Origin: Holothuria scabra
Lineage: Eukaryota; Echinodermata; Holothuroidea; Aspidochirotida; Holothuriidae
Length of the DNA: 64,000 bases
NCBI GenBank assembly: GCA_037179385.1
Contig: CM074190.1
Coordinates: 3,734,284 to 3,798,283, forward strand
Reading direction: 5' to 3'
The notes below the pieces were generated by a model. It did no database searches, was not told the DNA's origin, and saw nothing but the letters and a program-made list of their open reading frames with translations. Positions 34,089 to 46,325 of the stretch are shown here, in pieces. Within the stretch, counting starts at the first letter, position 1. Each line of letters begins with the position of its first letter. The position numbers and the translations under genes were made by a program.

Positions 34089-35214
34089 CAAGCACGTAGC
34101 TAGAATTGTGTGTCAAGAAGGTTTTGGGTGTGATACGGGTTTGGGGTCTAAGAACACCCCCCCCCCCCCCCCTCGAAAGAGAAGAAATGGTTTCGATCTC
34201 AGGCTCAAGATGCAATATTTAGTCCCTTCAACGAGTACAGATTATATGCATTTTTGGATCACTTACTCAATACCCATCTCCCACCTGGCTTGAGCGCCGT
34301 AAAGGAAAAAATATAATAATAATCGCACTGTATTCGAAATAGTCATTTCAAGCGGTTTAAGACCAAACAGACATTCATCTTTTCGCGCAAGTATTTTTCC
34401 CTACAGCAATGTTAAGGAGACATCACTCCACCAAATACTTTCCCAATGGTATACTACGCAGTTACTCTGATCTACTTTTCAAAACACAGCTCCTAAATGG
34501 AAATTGCAAAGGATTACAGGGTACGCATGTTTCTTGTCAATGACGTTTACTGCGCCCAAAAGAAAAAAAAAACAGGGACGCCGTTCCAAAATCCTTTTTA
34601 ATCATTATTTTAAATACGTTTCAATTGGATAGGTGCACGGGACCATTTGGGGCCCGACAAATATAATTCTGCCCGAAATACAATCTAAGCGAATCTCCAC
34701 CATTAGTTTGCGCGGAGCATTTCCCAGGCTTCTAAGGGGGATCTAAGAAGTCGCTACTTCGATTTTTCGTTTGCAAAAAAGTTCACGTGAAACTACTTTT
34801 CTGCTAGGAAGACTAAGCAGAGCGCCACCATTGGTTGGCAAATGTCATTGGAACTGTTGAAGTGGCATTTCAGACGCTTAAAAGGAGGATCGAAGCAGTC
34901 ATATCTTGATCAGAAAATTACCAGATGAAATGCACCACTACCATTGGACGGAATGGTCTTGTATCTTTGCATGGGAAAATTGTAAAACAGAATTGATCTC
35001 ATATTTATGCGTTTTAATTTATTGCGACTCTTGGCTAAAATCAATAGAAAATTGATCTGATTTAAATTCTATTACAATAACACCTCTTAAAAAAGTTCAC
35101 CTTACGAGGTGGACATAAATGAATTTTAAGGCTTATGGGAAGTCATTTTAGAGTATTCCTCATTATAATATAAAAACAAATAACCCGATTCTCATAACCA
35201 TCTCCCGAATTTGA
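34089..35214. mobile_element. hAT-derived fragment, left arm
   Basis: One end (CAAGCACGTAGCTAG at 34089) resembles hAT termini, and a poly-C run follows. The interior repeats the phrases CCACCATTAGTTTGCGCGG and CCACCATTGGTTGG, shared with the neighbouring element at 35223. A second terminus was not found. Confidence 0.5.
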
Positions 35215-35222
35215 CTCTACAG

Positions 35223-36979
35223 CATTGGCGTAGGTAGGTTATTTTCCAGAGGGGCAAAGGTATGAAATTTCCCCAAAACTTTTCCCGGTCAATGTGTATG
35301 TATTTCGTATAAATTATTCTAATTTACAAGTGTTACACCATTATCATCCCATTATTAAATGTTACCTGTATTTTAATCTTAAAGTATAACATAGAAAAAT
35401 TAGAAATAACAACTTAGTTTATTTATTTTGGTCAACAACATCTGGTTTATTTGTATGCACGACCACAGTGGCGAGAGGAAGATTTCTCTTAAGGGGTTGG
35501 CAAGCAGTATGTTGAGTGATTGCCAGCCTGGGAGGGGGAGGGGAGTCTAAGTGGGAGAGGTGAAAGCTTGGCGTTTTCAAGGAGCCTATAGATGCAAAAT
35601 GGTGCGAGACTTTCAACTTTGACTGGAACAGTGTTAAAAGTTAAATTGTGGTGGTTCATGAGGATAAAACTGAAACTTTTGAGTCTTTATATGCATTCTT
35701 ATGCCATTTATGCTACCTTACGAAGTAAAACTTTACATTAAGTTTGCATACTTTTAGGGGTCAAAATAAAATAGCATTGATCGGTATAGTCGAAAGGGAA
35801 CATTTTAATTTGCGGTTTTTCTTGGCCACAACACGTTTTGCTGCCGTAAAGATTATCTAAGCTGAGCGTCACCATTGGTTGGCGCGGAGCGTAGAGCAAA
35901 TTTCGAAAAATCAGACCCCTCGGATGGCCAAAAATTGCGTATTCATGCTTGTAAAGAGAATCCAAACATACAGTCTTTATTTTTAGCTTTTATTTGCAAT
36001 ACGAAAAAAAATCAGGAACGTGCTAAGTGATCAGAAAATTACCACATAAAATGTACTATCACTATAAGGCCTATATGAAATGGTTTTGATTCTTTTCGGA
36101 GAAATGATACAATGAATTGAAAATGTGCTATTTTGATGCTTCTCTGTTGTGACTTTTGGCTAAAGTGGAAACTGGAAAAAGGCCGTGGCTAGATCACACC
36201 GGATATCCTGTGAGAGCAGCAGTCTGTAAAGTGTAGAAGGCCATATTCACCGAGTAAGTTCACGCCTAGGACAAGGTATTCATGGACCCGTTTATTGTTA
36301 CACCACAAGTGAGTTGAAAGTTATTTTCCGAACTAGCCTGCAAGCATCCAAAGATTAGGCTAAGTAACAAAATCTAAGTACGCCCATGGACCCCTTTCAT
36401 TCTATTTTATAGACTAACGTTATGTTTACCGTAAGCCATGGGTTGTTTCAACCCCATTCATGGTTATGTACGCAAAGTAAAAACGGTATAGTTTAAATCT
36501 TTCCCGCTGCTAGCTTGTAGTACAATATAACCTCGGGAGTCTACGTTAGTGACTTGTCAGTTTTCACATCCTTCCACTGAATTCCCAAAGTGTACAACGC
36601 AGAGACTGTGTACATTGTTAGTCGTACTGTATCAAATTTCTGAAAAACAGCTTCCTCTGCACCGGAATGCACTGATCATAACACCCGCGCGTTTACAAGA
36701 GAACAGTCAATCTGCTGCGCGGAGAGGACATTTCTGTAGAACGCGAGTCGGACCGGTTTATGCGAACACTGACGAAATCTGTGTTTATCTGTTGCATGAA
36801 AATACTTATGAATGAGAAATGTCTCCCAATTTCTTATTCTAACAAAAAATTTTGAGAAATGAGAAAAGGGCATATCATGATTTTTCAAATTTTCCCAATT
36901 TCATCAAATTTCCCCAAATTATTTTCCAGGGGTGGGGGGAAACTTTCCCCCTGCCCCCAGTAGCGTAGCTACGCCACTG
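35223..36979. mobile_element. Non-autonomous hAT element 2, left arm (1.76 kb, TSD CTCTACAG)
   Basis: Starts CATTGGCGTAGGTAGG and ends with the complement of CAGTGGCGTAGCTACG. It is flanked by a perfect 8-bp duplication CTCTACAG (35215-35222 and 36980-36987). Interior modules contain GTCACCATTGGTTGGCGCGG, like the 6272-8376 element. No transposase. Confidence 0.85.
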
Positions 36980-36987
36980 CTCTACAG

Positions 36988-37815
36988 ACAGGATAAATGT
37001 CAAACTATTTGTCAATGCACCTGAACACCATCCCGTCCGTCCTTTGAACTAATTTGTCATTTGAAAATGTCCCAGCATTTTTCAACCTTTGCTCGAATAT
37101 TTTATCCTTTCTGGCAAAGTTTTTGCAAGACTACAGGATGAAGTGGAGATGAAGAAAATCTTTCTTCACGATTTAGCTACGCGAATGTGTCGCAAACCTT
37201 TGTTATCATTTCTATATTCCATAAGAATTTCATTTTGAACAGTGTTTTCTGTTTTCGGGCAAACATTTGACATTTTTAAAATAATCGGCTATTTCGGGCA
37301 TTGCACTACATAAGATTTAAAAACAGGCTGAAGAACGATTGTTTCTATTATTAGCGTCAGACTTCCCAAATGTGTCGCGTTTTTCCCAACTTCCCAAATT
37401 CTTTTTTCTTTGATTTTCGTAAATATGTTACCCTATGATACTACAATCCCTATGATACTTTTCTATTTTCGGGCAAATGCTTGAAAGAGATTGAATATTC
37501 AGCCATTCGGGCATTGTTTTTTGACACGCTGTGAAGTAAAACTCACGAACAATAGTTTTTTGCGCTGCCAAAACGTGTTGCGAATTTTTGGAATCTTATT
37601 GATTTTTCATGAACATTTTTTTTCCGTTTTTTCGGGCATACCGTTTTTAAATTTTCCCGAACTTTTATGATTTTGTGAAAAACCCATGCCATTTATGCCA
37701 TTTCATAAAACTCGGGTAGCTTTCTGGATCTTTTCCAAATTCCTGCCCGAATTTTATACTTGGCCCAAATTTGAGGCCCCTGTCCCAGCCTCGTACCCCT
37801 GTGCTAAGTTGTAAG
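36988..37815. repeat. TTCGGGCA-rich inner segment of the left arm
   Basis: About 0.8 kb with five or more copies of TTTCGGGCA or its complement, ending in GCCTCGTACCCCTGTGCTAAG next to the spacer. It looks like transposon interior with a hAT-like end (CAGGGGTACGAGGCTGGGA on the other strand). Only one end is visible in each arm. Confidence 0.5.
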
Positions 37816-38308
37816 TTGTAAGTCTCATACAAAACTGAAACGACAAAGTAAACTATATTATATGCATTCTTTCATTAAGAGGTTCATTGAACATATTAAG
37901 CTGCGAGTGGCGTACGCCAAAGGAACATTGGACCATGACCCTCCTCACGAATGCCATTTTTTAAATCCCCAAAATACGTTAATAACTCAGAACTTACTCC
38001 AAAAGGTTGCATATGTGACACCAGATGGCATGTAAGGACAACCGGTTTCTCAAAAAATTTTCAGAGGGGACGGATTGTCACCGCAAGGCCCCTAAAAATG
38101 CCAATTTTATTTTCAGTTCCTAAAAAAGAGGCAAATTTGTCAAATTCAAATTTTACTTTAAAGGCCCATCCCTTAGACTACTTCAACTTTCAACTCTATT
38201 CCTATCAAAATCGCAAACCTTGAATCATTTTGCATCTAGGCTCCTTGAAAGACCCCCCTCTTAGGCTAGCGATCACTTATCATACTTCATGCCCCTCCCC
38301 TTACAGAC
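37816..38308. other. Unique 493-bp spacer at the centre of the inverted repeat
   Basis: Not symmetric. It contains a hAT-like phrase GAGTGGCGTACGCC near 37904. It also has TAGGCTCCTTGAAAG and a following poly-C/CTTAGGCTAGCGATCACTTA stretch, which resemble the interior of the hAT element in the arms (35223-36979). It is probably an unequally retained piece of transposon sequence around the fold point. No ORF is supportable. Confidence 0.75.
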
Positions 38309-39134
38309 CTTACAACTTAGCACAGGGGTACGAGGCTGGGACAGGGGCCTCAAATTTGGGCCAAGTATAAAATTCGGGCAGGAATTTGGAAAAGATCCAG
38401 AAAGCTACCCGAGTTTTATGAAATGGCATAAATGGCATGGGTTTTTCACAAAATCATAAAAGTTCGGGAAAAGTTAAAAACGGTATGCCCGAAAAAACGG
38501 AAAAAATGTTCATGAAAAATCAATAAGATTCCAAAAATTCGCAACACGTTTTGGCAGCGCAAAAAACTATTGTTCGTGAGTTTTACTTCACAGCGTGTCA
38601 AAAAACAATGCCCGAATGGCTGAATATTCAATCTCTTTCAAGCATTTGCCCGAAAATAGAAAAGTATCATAGGGATTGTAGTATCATAGGGTAACATATT
38701 TACGAAAATCAAAGAAAAAAGAATTTGGGAAGTTGGGAAAAACGCGACACATTTGGGAAGTCTGACGCTAATAATAGAAACAATCGTTCTTCAGCCTGTT
38801 TTTAAATCTTATGTAGTGCAATGCCCGAAATAGCCGATTATTTTAAAAATGTCAAATGTTTGCCCGAAAACAGAAAACACTGTTCAAAATGAAATTCTTA
38901 TGGAATATAGAAATGATAACAAAGGTTTGCGACACATTCGCGTAGCTAAATCTTGAAGAAAGATTTTCTTCATCTCCACTTCATCCTGTAGTCTTGCAAA
39001 AACTTTGCCAGAAAGGATAAAATATTCGAGCAAAGGTTGAAAAATGCTGGGACATTTTCAAATGACAAATTAGTTCAAAGGACGGACGGGATGGTGTTCA
39101 GGTGCATTGACAAATAGTTTGACATTTATCCTGT
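38309..39134. repeat. TTCGGGCA-rich inner segment of the right arm
   Basis: Mirror of 36988-37815. It starts with CTTACAACTTAGCACAGGGG directly after the spacer. Confidence 0.5.
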
Positions 39135-39142
39135 CTGTAGAG

Positions 39143-40889
39143 CAGTGGCGTAGCTACGCTACTGGGGGCAGGGGGAAAGTTTCCCCCCACCCCTGGAAAA
39201 TAATTTGGGGAAATTTGATGAAATTGGGAAAATTTGAAAAATCATGATATGCCCTTTTCCCATTTCTCAAATTTTTTTGTTAGAATAAGAAATTGGGAGA
39301 CATTTCTCATTCATAAGTATTTTCATGCAACAGATAAACACAGATTTCGTCAGTGTTCGCATAAACCGGTCCGACTCGCGTTCTACAGAAATGTCCCTTC
39401 CGCGCAGCAGATTGACTGTTCTCTTGTAAACGCGCGGGTGTTATGATCAGTGCATTCCGGTGCAGAGGAAGCTGTTTTTCAGAAATTTGATACAGTACGA
39501 CTAACAATGTACACAGTCTCTGCGTTGTACACTTTGGGATTTCAGTGGAAGGATGTGAAAACTGACAAGTCACTAACGTAGACTCCCGAGGTTATATTGT
39601 ACTACATGCTAGTAGCGGGAAAGATTTAAACATAACCATACATAACCATGAATGGGGTTGAAACAATCCATGGCTTACGGTAAACATAACGTTAGTCTAT
39701 AAAATAGAATGAAAGGGGTCCATGGGCGTACTTAGATTTTGTTACTAAGCCTAATCTTTGGATGCTTGCTGGCTAGTTCGGAAAATAACTTTCAACTCAC
39801 TTGTGGTGTAACAATAAACGGGTCCATGAATACCTTGTCCTCGGCGTGAACTTACTCGGTGAATATGGCCTTCTACACTTTACAGACTGCTGCTCTCACA
39901 GGATATCCGGTGTGATCTAGCCACGGCCTTTTTCCAGTTTCCACTTTAGCCAAAAGTCACAACAGAGAAGCATCAAAATAGCACATTTTCAATTCATTGT
40001 ATCATTTCTCCGAAAAGAATCAAAACCATTTCATATAGGCCTTATAGTGATAGTACATTTTATGTGGTAATTTTCTGATCACTTAGCATGTTCCTGATTT
40101 TTTTTTTCGTATTGCAAATAAAAGCTAAAAATAAAGACTGTATGTTTGGATTCTCTTTACAAGCATGAATACGCAATTTTTGGCCATCTGAGGGGTCTGA
40201 TTTTTCGAAATTTGCTCTACGCTCCGCGCCAACCAATGGTGACGCTCAGCTTAGATAATCTTTACGGCAGCAAAACGTGTTGTGGCCAAGAAAAACCGCA
40301 AATTAAAATGTTCCCTTTCGACTATACCGATCAATGCTATTTTATTTTGACCCCTAAAAGTATGCAAACTTAATGTAAAGTTTTACTTCGTAAGGTAGCA
40401 TAAATGGCATAAGAATGCATGTAAAGACTCAAAAGTTTCAGTTTTATCCTCATGAACCACCACAATTTAACTTTTAACACTGTTCCAGTCAAAGTTGAAA
40501 GTCTCGCACCATTTTGCATCTATAGGCTCCTTGAAAACGCCAAGCTTTCACCCCCTTCCACTTAGACTCCCCCCCCCCTCCCAGGCTGGCAATCACTCAA
40601 CATACTGCTTGCCAACCCCTTAAGAGAAATCTTCCTCTCGCCACTGTGGTCGTGCATACAAATAAACCAGATGTTGTTGACCAAAATAAATATACTAACT
40701 TGTTATTTCTAATTCTTCTATGTTATACTTTAAGATTAAAATACAGGTAACATTTAATAATGGGATGATAATGTTGTTATACTTGTAAATTAGGATAATT
40801 TATACGAAATACATACACATTGACCGGGAAAAGTTTTGGGGGAATTTGATACCTTTGCCCCTCTGGAAAATAACCTACCTACGCCACTG
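39143..40889. mobile_element. Non-autonomous hAT element 2, right arm
   Basis: Mirror copy of 35223-36979: CAGTGGCGTAGCTACG at 39143, CCTACGCCACTG ending at 40889, with CTGTAGAG on both sides (39135-39142 and 40890-40897), the complement of the left-arm TSD. Confidence 0.85.
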
Positions 40890-40897
40890 CTGTAGAG

Positions 40898-42020
40898 TCA
40901 AATTCGGGAGATGGTTATGAGAATCGGGTTATTTGTTTTTATATTATAATGAGGAATACTCTAAAATGACTTCCCATAAGCCTTAAAATTCGTTTATGTC
41001 CACCTCGTAACGTGAACTTTTTAAGAGGTGTTATTGTAATAGAATTTAAATCAGATCAATTTTCTATTGATTTTAGCCAAGAGTCGCAATAGATTAAAAC
41101 GCATTAATATGAGATCAATTCTGTTTTACAATTTTCCCATGCAAAGATACAAGACCATTCCGTCCAATGGTAGTGGTGCATTTCATCTGATAGTTTTCTG
41201 ATCAAGATATGACTGCTTCGATCCTCCTTTCAAGCGTCTGAAATGCCACTTCAACAGTTCCAATGACATTTGCCAACTAATGGTGGCGCTCTGCTTAGTC
41301 TTCCTAGCAGAAAAGTAGTTTCAAGTGAACTTTTTTGCAAACGAAAAATCGAAGTAGCGACTTCTTAGATCCCCCTTAGAAGCCTGGGAAATGCTCCGCG
41401 CAAACTAATGGTGGAGATTCGCTTAGATTGTATTTCGGGCAGAATTATATTTGTCGGGCCCCAAATGGTCCCGTGCACCTATCCAACTGAAACGTATTTG
41501 AAATAATGATTAAAAAGGATTTTGGAACGGCGTCCCTGTTTTTTTTTTTCTTTTGGGCGCAGTAAACGTCATTGACAAGAAACATGCGTACCCCGTGATC
41601 CTTTGCAATTTCCATTTAGGAGCTGTGTTTTGAAAAGTAGATCTGAGTAACTGCGTAGCATACCATTGGGAAAGTATTTGGTGGAGTGATGTCTCCTTAA
41701 CATTGCTGTAGGGAAAAATACTTGCGCGAAAAGATGAATGTCTGTTTGGTCTTAAACGGCTTGAAATCACTATTTCGAATACAGTGCGATTATTATTATA
41801 TTTTTCCTTTACGGCGCTCAAGCCAGGTGGGAGATGGGTATTAAGTAAGTGATCCAAAAATGCATATAATCTGTACTCGTTGAAGGGACTAAATATTGCA
41901 TCTGGAGCCGGAGATCGAAACCATTCCTTCTCTTTCGAGGGGGGGGGGGGGGTGTTCTTAGACCCCAAACCCGTATCACACCCAAAACCTTCTTGACACA
42001 CAATTCTAGCTACGTGCTTG
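40898..42020. mobile_element. hAT-derived fragment, right arm
   Basis: Mirror of 34089-35214, with CTAGCTACGTGCTTG ending at 42020. An indel in the poly-G run near 41938 changes the frame of the chance ORFs between arms. Confidence 0.5.
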
Positions 42021-42525
42021 GCTTTATCTATTTGCAACATTTCATTATGCAGACATGTTTTTTTTTATATATTTCAGCCTCCGCCACCAGCCGAAAGTGA
42101 CTAATTAAACCAAACCGATGCAGGCATTACATGTTAGTGGAACTAACTTGGACGATAACACGATAAACGACTGAAGCAAAACTAATTAGTGGTGGTGGGA
42201 AATAAAGAAACAAGATATATGTTTTGGTGCTAAGTTAGTACGTGAAGAAACTGACCGGCATAGTTTTAATTAAACTGAATCATATATTATCAAGTACATT
42301 AATGCTTGTATGTTTCCTTCTGTAAAGTATTGTTGTCATTTTTCACATGAGTAAATCATTTAAATCTAAAAAGACGAGTTAAATTGTCAAAGAATTGCTT
42401 GGAGACCCAAAATATTTCTTTAAAGACCAACGCCATTGCCCTAAAACCAAATTCATCTACGAATTCTTATTTGAGAGGATGAATTTTGAAGAATGCCAAG
42501 CGATACTTGCAGGCTTGTGGTAACC

Positions 42526-43549
42526 TAGTGCTTCCCAACCCTTTTTTAGCATAGCGCCCCTTTTATCAATTGGTTTTCTTCAAACGCCACCCCTACAGCT
42601 CATCAAATTAACAAGAAACAAAAAATACTTTTGTATTGTATTGTTGTCTTAATCTGAAGATTATCGAGGTTAGATCGAAAATTTATAAAAAGGAGAGTAT
42701 GACGATATTTAGAGCATTTTTGCGGTTTTGATTAGCGTCACGCTGATTTATTAATCGAAGCGTGACGCTCTTTTATATTAGAGACGGAATGGCTACTACT
42801 ACACATTCACCAACTATATCGTCGACGACTCAATTACAGGTCAATAAAATCCTTTGGAATTCTAGCTATTCAATTATTTTCCGAACTTTTCTTCACAACC
42901 ATGGCAACTTGAGCAAAAACATACCACAATATTATCCAAACCTACATAATTGGTCCTTTATTTATAGTATTGTGTGCCGGTTTTTCTTGTCTGCTTTTGC
43001 AGGACCACTAGGTGGACAGTTCATAACTTGAATTTGTCCTTTGTCTCGAAAGCTATGCATGTATATTGAACTGAACATCAGAGGTTTGTCCACACTCCCT
43101 CCTCCCTCCTATCAGAAAAAAAGTTTGCGAAACAAAACTTATTTAAATACCAACATGCGCTTTTTTTCAGAGTGTCTTAAGAATTTTAGTTAAACAACCT
43201 GATTACAAATATCACGATTATTGCAGGTATTGTCTGCAGTGCCTAAAGGGCGTGCGTGAAGGTCATACATCTATGTGTCATAATATCAAGAAATCAGTGG
43301 CTCCCCTGAGCTTGGTGTGACTTCACTAACTCGGTGATGTCTGGTTCGATGTCTGAAAGACTGAGTTCCAGATATCCTCTCCAACTGATTTACAGTCTGT
43401 TACGTTGTTTGCTTTATAATTACTGTTATTTTTTAATGTTTTGACTGAAGAATTTGCCGTCTCATTTCCTATCAACGCCCCCTACCGCCCCTTGGCACCT
43501 TTAAACGCCCCCAGGAGGGGGGGGGGACCGCAACCGTTGGGAACCACTG
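42526..43549. mobile_element. Non-autonomous hAT element 1, right arm
   Basis: Mirror copy of 32544-33568: TAGTGCTTCCCAAC at 42526 and GTTGGGAACCACTG ending at 43549. Flanks TGGTAACC and GAATAACC correspond to the left-arm duplication, with one further difference. Confidence 0.75.
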
Positions 43550-43559
43550 GAATAACCGA

Positions 43560-44400
43560 ACATTACATCCAGGAAACCGCATTAGAGACCATCCTCTCAC
43601 TATGACGCATTCATATGCCAGATATGAAATCTTTTTCAAGTTTCCCATCCAAAAATCACACTAACAAAGTCTTCAAATTTTGACCACTGGTGACCCCAGA
43701 TGACCTTTGACCCCACCAAAACAACAAGGACCATCTTCTGACCATAACGCGTCCACTTACCAAGTAAGAAATCTATCCAAGTTTCCTATCTTAAGAAATC
43801 ACGTTAAAAAGGTTTTCAAACTTTGACCACTGGTGACTCCAGATGACCTTGGACTTTCACCAAAACAATTGGAACTATCTTCTGATCATAAAGCATCCAC
43901 ATACCTAGGTTTGGGAAGCTGTGCAAGAATCCCATGTTGCAAAATCATATTAACAAATCTCAAATTTTGACTCCTGGTGACCCCAGTTGATCTTTGACCT
44001 CCACTAAAAACACTAGGCCCACTAGGGTAATCTTCTGACCATAGCACATCCACATACCAAATATGACGTCTATCCATACTTCATAAGACTTTGCACCCTG
44101 GTGACCCCAGATGACCTTCGACCTTCACCAAAAATGATAAGGACCATCCTCTGACCACAACAAATTCACATACTCATTCACATAAATATGGAATCTATCC
44201 AAGTTTTCTATCTTGAGATATTGCATTAAAATGGTTTTAAGACTTTGACTCATGGTGACCCCAGGTGACCACCAAAAACAGTGGGGTTCTTCCTCTTGAT
44301 ATGGGGCATCTATGTACCAAGTTTGAAAACTGTCAAACATTCCTTTCTTGAGATATTGTGTTAACATGCAAAGTGTTACAAACAGGCAAGCACACATACA
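43560..44400 (-). repeat. Diverged tandem-core block C, right arm
   Basis: Mirror of 31690-32530, with the same unit order. Confidence 0.65.
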
Positions 44401-44591
44401 GCACATACCTGTACCCAAAGCATTATGGGGTAAAGCAAACAGTTCCCAGTAAGGAAACCATTGGCATTCCCCTTCAGCCAGTTACCACATGCAGCACACG
44501 AATGCTGCAAGTGAGGGCAGGCTATCAGATATCATGTGACAGACCTCACTGCAGTGCAGTGTCAGAATCTTTGGGTAGCTACATCAGTTAA

Positions 44592-44842
44592 CCCTTTACT
44601 GTTGTGCTCCGATCGGGGCATATTTGCGAGCCTCGGGAGTGGGCGGAAAAGCGGACGTAGCCCGCCCCGCATCAGCTTCCGTAGGCCATTCACCCCGTGA
44701 CCTTAAACTATTGTCTCTCTCGTTGTTGTGGCTGAATTTTCGGGTAGCTACTCGCAGTTTCGAGCTCCGCGTGAAACAGTAAAGATGGGTAACAGCGGAG
44801 CTCTCCGCATGGGTCCAAAAGGACCCAAACAACAGTAAAGGG
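44592..44842. mobile_element. piggyBac-type MITE, single hybrid copy (right arm)
   Basis: TTAA at 44588-44591 and 44843-44846. Read in left-arm orientation, most of it matches left copy 1 (CCCTTTACTGTTG start, CCCGAGGCTCGC), but the last 30 or so bases and the flank (GATCGGAGCACAACAG, then TTAACTGATG) match left copy 2. The second copy and the 100-bp spacer are missing. Confidence 0.8.
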
Positions 44843-45269
44843 TTAAGAGCCCTGTGTGACTGTGAGTGAGGAAAGACAAGCTCTTGCCAGGGACCTGTGC
44901 CCACCATGAAGGCATTGTTTGTAGGTGCGCGCATACACACACTATCATGACTGCATAAGTTTCTCTTTCGTCGAAACCAAAAGCCAAGTAGCTCATGCCA
45001 TGTGTTTGAGGTTCATGTCTGGAGGCTTGAATGTCCCCTCTTGCAAACAGTCCTAGCTTGTGAAGTCATGGGTTTATATCATTTTTTTGTTCAAGAGTAT
45101 TCATGTGAATGATGGTGTTTATGCACAAAGGGGGTCCACATACATCTCATCTTCCTCACAACAAAATGGTGTTACTTCACTGCCAGTTACAGCTGCATAG
45201 CTAACAGGAAGCTGATATTTGCTGGATGCCAACTTATAGTGGCAATCCAGTTTGAAGTATCACAAACCT

Positions 45270-46325
45270 TGACCAGAAAGCCCACAGGCTTAGTGACTCC
45301 CTGCCACTGAAATATAAGCCTATCTTTTTTTCAAATTGACAGTGTTCCGTCATGTTTTTCAAAGTAACAGTGCTCTGTAATGTACCCACAAAGTATACAT
45401 GCAATGCATCAACACTTCCTACAAGAACTGGGGTTCGGCTCATGATATCAAATCCGCATGTGTGAAATTTTGCAGTATCCAAGACTCTAACCATGGGAAA
45501 TTTGTGTAAAAATGATACTGAAACTTTGATCCCTTATGAACCAAAGTGACATTTAACATCCACCAAAAACTATAGGGATCATTTATTCACCATGCATCAT
45601 CTACATGTCAAGTATGAGGACCCTACAAGTTGCCTTTCTTGTACTTTAATACTATGCAAGCAAGTTTGTCAGACTTTGACATTGCTGACCCCAAATGACC
45701 TTTGACCTTCACGAAAATCATCTGGCATCACCATCTCAATGGGTCCAACCCACACACTAAAGATAGGCTTAGTCACATGCATTTTCCTTGGATACTGTGA
45801 TTACTAGGTTTTGATGTCTTGATCTCTCATGACTCCAAATGACCTTTTACGTCCACAAAAATCGATAGGGATCATCAACTCAATATGACCAACCCACAAA
45901 CCCAAATATGAGAAGTCACATGTACCATTCTTGAGATATTGTGTTTTAAAGGTTTTGATCTTTTGACCTCTCGTGGCCCCAAATGACCTTTGCCCTCCAC
46001 CAAAAATGAAAGGGATCATCTACTCAATACCGCCAACCCACACACCCAAATATGAGATTAGTCACACTTACTTTTCTTGAGATACAATGTTGACAAGCAA
46101 TTTCTAAGCAATTTAACATTTGACCTCTCGTGATTCCAAATGACCTTTGACCTCCACCAAAAACAATAGGGATCATCTACTCAATATGGCCAACCCACAC
46201 ACCAAATATGAGATCAGTCCCAATGACCCTTCTTGAGATAACATGTTTACAAGCAAAAGCCTCACATACAAGCACACACGACATCACCATCGCATAGATT
46301 CCTTTTGCAAATGCAAGGAATCAAC
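45270..46325 (-). mobile_element. Tandem-core element B, right arm
   Basis: Mirror of 29421-30468, with the same diverged units. Confidence 0.55.

Larger units (their letters stand above)
23852..37815. repeat. Left arm of the 28.4-kb inverted repeat
   Basis: The whole stretch is reverse-complementary to 38309-52284. Corresponding positions sum to about 75,742-76,136, stepping at indels. Checked blocks near 24000, 26500, 31000, 36250 and 37800 differ at about 0-2 positions per 100. TSDs of the contained hAT elements are preserved in both arms, so those elements inserted before the duplication. The left boundary is at CAGTGATC (23852). Confidence 0.93.

Noticed and set aside
34140..34175. Length differences of poly-C/poly-G runs between arms
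   Set aside because: Homopolymer lengths are unreliable in sequencing and assembly, so they are not counted as arm divergence.
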